Below, one piece after another: positions 6,333 through 11,575 of a DNA stretch of 11,575 nt. The stretch is from NCBI GenBank assembly GCA_017462445.1, contig JAFTRB010000211.1:1-11575 (forward strand), read 5' to 3'. Source of the DNA: Clostridia bacterium. Lineage in GTDB: Bacteria; Bacillota_A; Clostridia; Oscillospirales; CAG-272. Each line of letters begins with the position of its first letter. The stretch's first letter is position 1. The position numbers and the translations under genes were made by a program. Below the pieces are notes generated by a model, which ran no database searches, had not been told where the DNA came from, and was given only the letters and a program-made list of their open reading frames with translations.

Positions 6333-9103
6333 GACCGTTAAAGCTTGTAATGAGCGCCTTTGGCCCCTATGCCGATGTGGTAGTTCTTGATATGGATAGC
6401 CTCGGCGAAAGAGGAATATATCTCATCACGGGGGATACAGGCGCAGGAAAGACAACGATATTTGATGCGATAGCCTTCGCTCTCTATGGCGAACCAAGCG
6501 GCGATTTTCGTAAGGCTGAAATGCTAAGGTCTAAGTATGCGGATGGCGCCAGGGAGACCTTTGTTGAGCTTAGCTTTATGCACAAGGGGCGGATTTATAT
6601 AATAAAAAGAAATCCGACCTATGAGCGCCCCAGCAAAAGAGGCGGTGGAATGACCAAGACCAATGCGGCGGCGGAGCTGACTCTTCCGGACGGCTCGGTA
6701 GTGACTAAGACCACGGATGTAACCAAGAAGATTATTGAGCTGCTTGGTGTGAACAGAGCGCAGTTTATGCAGATAGCTATGATTGCCCAAGGGGACTTTC
6801 TTCGTCTGTTAAACGCAGGAACCACCGAGAGACAGGATATATTCAGAAGTATATTCCACACCGGGGCATATGAGACGCTTACCACGCGGGTAAGGGATAT
6901 GGCGAGGGCGCTTGGTGTCAAAAGGCTGAGGATAGCCGAGGAAATCAAGCTTCATCTTAGCGGCGCGGATATTCCCGAGGGATACGAGGGGCGAGAGCTG
7001 TATATCGATGAATTATCCAAGGAGGCGATCGTTTCTTTAGGAAGAATAGATGAGCTTTGCGAAATCCTAACGCATACAATCTCCGAGGATGAGAAATTGA
7101 AGGCTCGACTAACAGATGAAATCGCCAAAGCCGAGGAGGAGCTGACCGCTATCGCTCTCGTGCTGGATAGCGCGGCTAAAAGAGCGCAGCTCGAGCTTGA
7201 TGTAAAAGATGCCGAGACTAATTTGGAGAATGCTGTAAAGAAAGAGGAGGAGGCTCTTGAACAAGAGAAGGAGTCCTCTGCGCTTCAAAAGGAGAGAGAA
7301 GAGGCAATTGCTACCGCGGAGCAGCTCCGTCTGGCTATTCCGGAGTATACCGAGCTTGATGTATTAAGCGGAAAATGCGACGATCTTGCTACGAGCATCA
7401 GCAATTATGAGAACAAAAAAAGGGACGCAGAAGAAAGGATGCTCGTTCTTGATAGAAGCATCGCGCAGGATACAGAGAGTCAAGGATTGCTCCGAGAAAA
7501 GATTGCGAGACTCGAAGAGACTACCAGAGAGCTTTCGCAGGTAGACTCGCGGATAACCTCCCTTTTGGCGCTTAGGAGCAGATTGGTTAATAGGGATGAT
7601 TTAATTGCTAGTCTGGAAATAAAGAAGGCGCAGTATGAAGAATCAAGGCTTGAAGCGGAGGAGCTGCTAGCCACATACAACGAGATGCAGGCAAGATTCC
7701 TGGATGAGCAGGCGGGAATTCTGGCAGGAGGCTTGGTCGAAGGGGAGAAATGCCCGGTTTGTGGCTCTACCCATCACCCTAGCCCGGCTGAGCCGGCAGC
7801 GGATGCTCCCACCGAGGCGGAAATAAAGAAGAAAAAGAAGGAAAGCGATAAAGCGCAAAAGAATAGGGAGACTCTTAGTGCAGATTGTAAAGCGCTTCGC
7901 ACCCGTATTGAAGTGGAGGAGAGGGAGATTGAGGCAGGCAGATTGCTCTTGTTTGCAGATGTCGTAGCATTAGATATTTCTTTTATTGACACTGTTAAGC
8001 TGGAGCTTGAAGAAAAAAAGAATGAGCTTGATAAAAGAATGGAAGAGATAAACGCTGCTAAGGAAAAACTTAGCGAGCTTGATGCTACTCTTGCTAGTAA
8101 CCGTGAGGAACGGGCCGGACTGGATGAGACTATAACCGGTTATGTAAAGCTTATCGAGACTATGGAAAGGGAAGCAGCGGCGAAAAACGATGAAAGAGCG
8201 AGAACCTTGTCAAAGCTCAAATATGCCACTAAGTCGGAGGCGGAGCTTGCTATCGAATCCTTGGAGAAAAGAAAAAAAGAGATAGACAAGAAGCTTCTCG
8301 ATATCAGTGAAGCTATGAGTAAGGCTAAGGCAGATCATCAATCGGCAAAGGCTCTTCTTGAAAGCAAGCTGCTGGAGCTGGAAAAGACGGCAAAAACAGA
8401 TAAAGAAGAAGCGGAGGCGAAAAAGGCGCTTCTTGAGCAAACAATAAAGGACAAAACAGCCATAAAAGAGGATGTAACAACCCGAATTACTACGAATAAA
8501 AGGGCTCTTGCTGATATCATAGAGAAGAACGGGTGCTTTATTGAGGCTGAGAGGGAGTATAGGCTTATTGTTGGTCTTGATGATACATTCAGCGGTAAGT
8601 CGATGGGTGAGGGAAAAATCAAGCTTGAAATTTATATCCTTACACATTACTTCGATAGGGTCATAGATAAGGCAAATGTAAGATTTTGGCAGATGACGGC
8701 AGGGCAGTACCAGCTTGTTCGAAGCCGCGAGATAGATAAACAGGGGCAGAGTGGCCTGGAGCTGAATGTTAAGGATTACTATACCGGTAGCGAGAGAAGT
8801 GTAAAGAGCTTGTCCGGCGGAGAGTCCTTCAAGGCATCGCTTTCGCTGGCGCTCGGCCTTTCCGACCTGATACAGAGCGACGCGGGAGGAATTGAGCTTG
8901 ATACAATGTTTGTTGACGAGGGCTTTGGCTCGCTTGACCCAAATTCCTTAGATGCAGCAATAAGAGCTTTAACCGGTCTTGCAGACGGAACACGTCTTGT
9001 TGGAATTGTCTCGCATGTTGCAGAGCTTAAGGAGCGCATAGACCGTCAGATCGTTGTAACCAAGGACAGGGAGAAGGGAAGCAAAGCCCGTATTCAACTG
9101 TGA
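6329..9103 (+). CDS. sbcC: Nuclease SbcCD subunit C (Rad50-type ATPase)
   Basis: This 924-residue protein is the ATPase partner of SbcD. The start MRPLKLVMSAFGPYA is the standard SbcC N-terminus and has GGGAGG at 6316-6321. An in-frame TTG at 6314 would only add five residues across that site, so I reject it. Features in order: Walker A GDTGAGKT (35-42); Q-loop AMIAQGDFLR; a long coiled coil; the zinc hook CPVC (C475, C478) followed by GSTHHP, where two SbcC molecules join through Zn2+; a second coiled coil; the ABC signature LSGGE (828-832); Walker B with FVDEGFGSLD (D863, E864); and the switch histidine in IVSHVAEL. The order head-coil-hook-coil-head is intact. It is somewhat shorter than E. 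coli SbcC (about 1048), through shorter coils. It is coupled to sbcD by the ATGA overlap. Confidence 0.96.
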   Translation: MRPLKLVMSAFGPYADVVVLDMDSLGERGIYLITGDTGAGKTTIFDAIAFALYGEPSGDFRKAEMLRSKYADGARETFVELSFMHKGRIYIIKRNPTYERPSKRGGGMTKTNAAAELTLPDGSVVTKTTDVTKKIIELLGVNRAQFMQIAMIAQGDFLRLLNAGTTERQDIFRSIFHTGAYETLTTRVRDMARALGVKRLRIAEEIKLHLSGADIPEGYEGRELYIDELSKEAIVSLGRIDELCEILTHTISEDEKLKARLTDEIAKAEEELTAIALVLDSAAKRAQLELDVKDAETNLENAVKKEEEALEQEKESSALQKEREEAIATAEQLRLAIPEYTELDVLSGKCDDLATSISNYENKKRDAEERMLVLDRSIAQDTESQGLLREKIARLEETTRELSQVDSRITSLLALRSRLVNRDDLIASLEIKKAQYEESRLEAEELLATYNEMQARFLDEQAGILAGGLVEGEKCPVCGSTHHPSPAEPAADAPTEAEIKKKKKESDKAQKNRETLSADCKALRTRIEVEEREIEAGRLLLFADVVALDISFIDTVKLELEEKKNELDKRMEEINAAKEKLSELDATLASNREERAGLDETITGYVKLIETMEREAAAKNDERARTLSKLKYATKSEAELAIESLEKRKKEIDKKLLDISEAMSKAKADHQSAKALLESKLLELEKTAKTDKEEAEAKKALLEQTIKDKTAIKEDVTTRITTNKRALADIIEKNGCFIEAEREYRLIVGLDDTFSGKSMGEGKIKLEIYILTHYFDRVIDKANVRFWQMTAGQYQLVRSREIDKQGQSGLELNVKDYYTGSERSVKSLSGGESFKASLSLALGLSDLIQSDAGGIELDTMFVDEGFGSLDPNSLDAAIRALTGLADGTRLVGIVSHVAELKERIDRQIVVTKDREKGSKARIQL

Positions 9104-9123
9104 TTGCTTGAAATAACTTGACA

Positions 9124-9177
9124 AACTTCGGTTGGGTTATTCGTACTCGCGCGCCTTACGGCGCAGGGGTAAAATCC
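9124..9177 (+). repeat. 54-bp structured repeat, copy 1
   Basis: This copy matches 11498-11551 at 48 of 54 positions without gaps. It contains an AAC-TTCG-GTT hairpin (9124-9133) with the very stable cUUCGg loop and a GCGCC-TTAC-GGCGC hairpin (9151-9164), and ends TAAAATCC. Just outside and inside it, AATAAC (9112-9117) can pair with GTTATT (9136-9141). It starts 20 bases after the sbcC stop codon. It resembles a REP-like dispersed palindromic element; only two copies are in the window. Confidence 0.75.
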
Positions 9178-9205
9178 GTTTCTCTCGGCTTGGGTGGATT
9201 TTTTA
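9171..9205 (+). terminator. Possible weak terminator of the sbcDC transcript
   Basis: AAAATCC (9171-9177) can pair with GGATTTT (9196-9202) around an 18-base loop, followed by TTAG. The stem is AT-rich and short and the loop large, so it is a poor terminator. No better candidate with a T-run follows sbcC on the plus strand. Confidence 0.3.
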
Positions 9206-9208
9206 GTT

Positions 9209-9352
9209 TCCACATTTTTGCGCGAGGGCGTGTGCTTGTCTGGCGGAGCAGGCGGGGCTCCCCGAAACGAGCGAAGCGAGCTTTGGGGGCTAGCAAGCGA
9301 CGCCCTTTGTACCAAGACAAGCACACGCCCTGCGATCGCTTATAATTGTGGA
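9209..9352. repeat. Nested inverted repeat upstream of the AIPR gene
   Basis: AGGGCGTGTGCTTGTCT (9225-9241) is the exact reverse complement of 9315-9331: a perfect 17-bp inverted repeat with 73 bases between. Three more pairs follow outward after a bulged G (9221-9223 with 9332-9334). TCCACA (9209-9214) and TGTGGA (9347-9352) mirror each other at the outer edge. Inside, CCCCGAAAC and CTTTGGGG flank CGAGCGAAGCGAG, whose centre GCGAAGC is a known, unusually stable DNA mini-hairpin. The whole could extrude as a cruciform, fold as RNA, or be a MITE-like element. No transposase is present and no clear target duplication was seen. Confidence 0.75.
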
Positions 9353-9382
9353 CTTATTTTTTATTTATGATTGTAATGGATC

Positions 9383-9411
9383 TTGAAATTTTCGACAAAA
9401 GATGATATAAT
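9383..9411 (+). promoter_or_regulatory. Promoter of the AIPR gene
   Basis: TTGAAA (9383-9388) and a perfect TATAAT (9406-9411) are 17 bases apart, with TG at 9403-9404 giving an extended -10. Transcription would begin about 25 bases before the ATG at 9443. The gene therefore has its own strong promoter, placed right after the inverted repeat. Confidence 0.85.
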
Positions 9412-9442
9412 TGTTAATAAATTATGCTTATGGAGGTCTTAT

Positions 9443-11281
9443 ATGCCGATAAATAGCAACTACGCATTTATAAAAAATAAAATTGATTCTATGAAAACAA
9501 CATATCCGATTTTGCGTACAGAGTCAGATGATTATGTTTTTTCTGCTCTGTGTGTAAGATCGCATTTATATAAAAATCCTGCATTATTGTTAAGCGGGAA
9601 CGATTTTGAAGAAATAATCGTAGACGGTCAATATGACGGAGGAGTAGATGTCTTATTAACCGATCCAAGTTCCGAGGGTTCGGATTTGGTTATAGGACAA
9701 TCAAAATACTATACATCAATTTCTTTTGATGATGTAATTAATGCAATGACTAAAATGGCATCGTTCTATAAAGATATGATACAAGGTCATTATGAACAAG
9801 TTAATGCTAAGGTTCAACGTCGCTTCCTTTCATTAAATTCAGAATTAGGCGAAGAATCGAAAATACATTTTGTATTTTACACAAGTGCACCACAATCTGG
9901 TATTAGTCGTTTGAGAATAGAGAAAAAGTTTAGAGAACTGTTTACCGATTCATCTCAATTCGAAATATCACTCTTCTTTGGAAAAGATATTGAAGATGAG
10001 ATCAAAGAATCTGAATCTCGTCGTGCTACTGTAGAACAAGGAAAAGTGAAAATTGATAGTTCAAACAACTATTTGTTGTATGGTGATACAGCTGCAATCG
10101 TTAATGTGTCTGCTTTTTCAATAAAGTCCTTGTATGCACAATATAACATTCAACTTTTAGCCCGAAACCTTCGTTATCATATTGCAGGACGAGATATAGA
10201 TGCGGGAATCGAGGAAACAATCCGTACAAATCCTGAGTCATTTTGGTTGAAGAACAACGGTATAACAATAGTTTGCGAAGACTTTGAGATCGATGGACGA
10301 GAAGTTAAACTTCGCAATTTCTCTATAATTAACGGCGGACAAACTACATATATGTTACACAAAAGCCGCAACATAGATGAAAACAATGACCTTTATTTGC
10401 CTTGTAAAATAATAAAAACAGAGGGCGAAACAGAAGACGAAAAAAATGCGTTTAGCCTTTCAATCGCTAAAGCTACCAACACACAAAAACCAATAAAACC
10501 CGTTGATCTCAAAGCAAATTCTCCAGAACAAGTGAGATTTGCACAGGCTATGAGAGAGGTTGGTATCTTCTATCAGACCAAACGAGGCGAAGTTGTACCG
10601 CGTGCTTATCGAGAAGACTGTTTGAATTCTTCACTTTTGGATATTGGCAAATTGTGTTTGGCAGCGATTTTCCAACTTCCGTGTATAAGTCGTTCAAAAC
10701 CATCCACATTGTATGTATCTCAATATTACGATAAGATTTTTAATGGGAATCAAGTTCAAATTGCAAGACTTTCAAAAGAACTTCTTTACATAGACTATTA
10801 CTTTAGAAAAAATTATCAAAAGAAGTTTGATAGGGACAATGCCGCTATGCCAGGTGCAAATGAGAGGATTTCGTTTGCACATAATGCTAGAACGATTTGT
10901 ATCGCATTTGTTGCGTTTGCGTCTAGATATTATCAGGGGAATATAGCTGATACTGATTTAAATACTGTTTTTGCTTTTGCACAAAACGATAATGTAACAG
11001 ATTCTAGATTGTTCGATCTGTTTTCTAATATCGGTGGAGTTGTACATTTTATTCCTATTGAAATATTTAACCAAAAGGATAAATATGACTCGATACTTGA
11101 TCAGTTGTTTGATGTAATCATTAATGCTGGTATAACTAGTTTTTCTATGGCATCTAGATATGATACTACATTAACCGCAACAAATTACTTAAAGAAAGAT
11201 CGAAATTACTACGCTATTTTATCAGATCATTGGTCTACAATTAGAAACGATATTAGAAGAATTTTTAGTGACATAATGTGA
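9443..11281 (+). CDS. AIPR-family protein (abortive infection / phage resistance) with Mrr-like nuclease N-terminus
   Basis: The 612-residue protein carries the AIPR domain, named for lactococcal abortive-infection phage resistance. The marks are FWLKNNGITIVC (267-278), INGGQTT (296-302) and AKATNTQKPIKPVDL (342-356). The N-terminal 130 residues look like a PD-(D/E)XK nuclease of the Mrr kind: acidic E56/E57 in DFEEII, D69 in GGVD, and Q86-S87-K88 in IGQSKYY (a Q-x-K variant). I infer that it is an anti-phage effector acting on nucleic acid in the cytoplasm, perhaps after sensing infection. The ATG at 9443 has GGAGGT at 9432-9437; an in-frame TTG at 9383 is inside the -35 box and is rejected. 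The gene is visibly AT-richer than its neighbours, with AAA and TTA codons favoured, which suggests acquisition. It stands alone, with no modification or partner gene visible. The family call is strong; the activity is untested. Confidence 0.9.
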   Translation: MPINSNYAFIKNKIDSMKTTYPILRTESDDYVFSALCVRSHLYKNPALLLSGNDFEEIIVDGQYDGGVDVLLTDPSSEGSDLVIGQSKYYTSISFDDVINAMTKMASFYKDMIQGHYEQVNAKVQRRFLSLNSELGEESKIHFVFYTSAPQSGISRLRIEKKFRELFTDSSQFEISLFFGKDIEDEIKESESRRATVEQGKVKIDSSNNYLLYGDTAAIVNVSAFSIKSLYAQYNIQLLARNLRYHIAGRDIDAGIEETIRTNPESFWLKNNGITIVCEDFEIDGREVKLRNFSIINGGQTTYMLHKSRNIDENNDLYLPCKIIKTEGETEDEKNAFSLSIAKATNTQKPIKPVDLKANSPEQVRFAQAMREVGIFYQTKRGEVVPRAYREDCLNSSLLDIGKLCLAAIFQLPCISRSKPSTLYVSQYYDKIFNGNQVQIARLSKELLYIDYYFRKNYQKKFDRDNAAMPGANERISFAHNARTICIAFVAFASRYYQGNIADTDLNTVFAFAQNDNVTDSRLFDLFSNIGGVVHFIPIEIFNQKDKYDSILDQLFDVIINAGITSFSMASRYDTTLTATNYLKKDRNYYAILSDHWSTIRNDIRRIFSDIM

Positions 11282-11311
11282 TTTTTACTATTTATCAACA
11301 ATTCTCTATAT

Positions 11312-11348
11312 TAGTAGAAGGCGAGTCTTTACGGCTCGCCTTCTACTA
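11312..11348 (+). repeat. Long perfect hairpin after the AIPR gene
   Basis: TAGTAGAAGGCGAG (11312-11325) pairs perfectly with 11335-11348 around a 9-base loop. It is the strongest stem in the window after the 17-bp inverted repeat, but no T-run follows on the plus strand. It is probably an RNA-stabilising or pausing structure, or a repeat, rather than a simple terminator. Confidence 0.75.
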
Positions 11349-11358
11349 TGCATAAAAA

Positions 11359-11391
11359 AGGAACATAACCCTGTTCGAGTTATGTTCTTCT
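11359..11391 (+). terminator. Probable terminator of the AIPR gene
   Basis: GAACATAAC (11361-11369) pairs with GTTATGTTC (11379-11387), loop 9 bases, followed by TTCTT; a run of As precedes the stem. The T-tract is short and broken, so this is moderate. Confidence 0.5.
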
Positions 11392-11551
11392 TGGCACGCC
11401 AAAGAAGCCTACACTTCAACGGAGTGTAGTCATTTATACGGGATATTCACCTTTGGTGAAGATACCCACAACCTTCGCCTGACAAGCCAGCTTGTCGAAC
11501 TTCGGTTGGGGTATGCGAACCCTCGCGCCTTACGGCGCAGGGCTAAAATCC
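11387..11551. repeat. Cluster of adjacent hairpins ending in the second 54-bp repeat
   Basis: Stems follow one another with almost no gap: CTTCTTGGC/GCCAAAGAAG (11387-11407, one bulge); CTACACT/AGTGTAG (11409-11429); GGGATATTCACC with GGTGAAGATACCC (11440-11467, imperfect); ATACCC and CAACC (11462-11473) with GGTTG and GGGTAT (11504-11514), enclosing GACAAGC/GCTTGTC (11481-11496); and CCCT-C-GCGCC/GGCGC-AGGG (11520-11542). No gene is visible here. Whether they act as RNA or DNA structures is unknown. Confidence 0.7.
11498..11551 (+). repeat. 54-bp structured repeat, copy 2
   Basis: This copy matches 9124-9177 at 48 of 54 positions in the same orientation. It has the same AAC-TTCG-GTT hairpin, the same GCGCC-TTAC-GGCGC hairpin (here lengthened by CCCT/AGGG) and the same TAAAATCC end. 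Its left part pairs with sequence upstream (ATACCC at 11462-11467 with GGGTAT at 11509-11514). Together the two copies bracket the AIPR gene. Confidence 0.75.
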
Positions 11552-11575
11552 TCTCACGTTGTTCCAAAAAGAAAA

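Larger units (their letters stand above)
9104..9442. other. Non-coding, palindrome-rich region between sbcC and the AIPR gene
   Basis: About 340 bases hold no believable gene. Frames of about 75 codons exist on both strands, but they run straight through the inverted repeat and have no ribosome binding site. The stretch contains, in order: copy 1 of the 54-bp repeat (9124-9177), a weak AAAATCC/GGATTTT hairpin (9171-9202), the nested inverted repeat (9209-9352), and the AIPR promoter (9383-9411). Base composition moves from GC-rich in the repeats to AT-rich near the promoter. Confidence 0.7.

Noticed and set aside
9118..9345. Open frames of about 75 codons on both strands between sbcC and the AIPR gene
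   Set aside because: They run through the 54-bp repeat and the 17-bp inverted repeat, have no ribosome binding site, and have low-complexity R/G/S-rich products expected from GC-rich palindromic DNA.
9209..9352. Retron or type III toxin-antitoxin RNA
   Set aside because: No reverse transcriptase or ToxN-like gene is in the window, and there is no tandem-repeat RNA antitoxin pattern.
9383..9442. Earlier TTG start for the AIPR gene
   Set aside because: The TTG is part of the -35 box of a consensus promoter; the ATG at 9443 has a good GGAGGT.
9124..11551. Integron cassette with attC sites at the two repeats
   Set aside because: Copy 1 has GTTGGGT, fitting the GTTRRRY core, but copy 2 has GTTGGGG and no RYYYAAC partner is found at the right place; no integrase is visible.
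1..11575. CRISPR array, tRNA, rRNA or transposase
   Set aside because: No regularly spaced repeats, no cloverleaf with a TTC-type arm and CCA end, and no transposase or integrase motifs were seen on either strand.

Overview
The window looks like a chromosomal segment of an anaerobic, gut-type Clostridia (Firmicutes) genome. The grounds are strong AGGAGG-type ribosome binding sites, consensus -35/-10 promoters with TG-extended -10 boxes, many stem-loop terminators, and gene families typical of that group. The sequence does not fix the genus.

Layout. Positions 1-125 hold the last 40 residues of an SGNH/GDSL hydrolase, followed by an unrecognised 43-residue protein (144-275). A pair of back-to-back hairpins (285-343) separates these from a convergent minus-strand GH2 glycoside hydrolase (2070-382). 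A divergent intergenic region (2071-2254) carries one promoter in each direction and three copies of a 9-mer, ATTCCTTTT. It drives the hydrolase leftward and a DUF1846 protein (2255-3742) rightward. After a terminator comes a stand-alone RtcB RNA ligase (3900-5048), preceded by an odd ribosome-binding-site/ATG-TAA start-stop in its leader. A second terminator and a near-consensus promoter lead into the sbcD-sbcC operon (5199-9103), whose genes overlap by four bases.

From 9104 to the end the character changes. A 340-bp non-coding stretch holds a 54-bp structured repeat and a nested inverted repeat with 17-bp perfect arms. It is followed by a visibly AT-rich gene for an AIPR-family (abortive infection / phage resistance) protein (9443-11281) with its own strong promoter. 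The protein has an Mrr-like nuclease motif at its N-terminus. Downstream lies a run of at least six hairpins ending in a second copy of the 54-bp repeat (48/54 identical). The AIPR gene is therefore bracketed by direct repeats and hairpin clusters, which suggests a defence gene acquired by a core chromosome.

How the genes work together. SbcC and SbcD form one Mre11/Rad50-type nuclease complex that opens hairpins and processes DNA ends; it sits next to an unusually palindrome-rich region, which may be coincidence. RtcB repairs or splices RNA, AIPR is a candidate anti-phage effector, and the GH2 and SGNH enzymes are unrelated carbohydrate-active functions. No tRNA, rRNA, CRISPR array, transposase or integrase was found. 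The most interesting part is 9104-11575.
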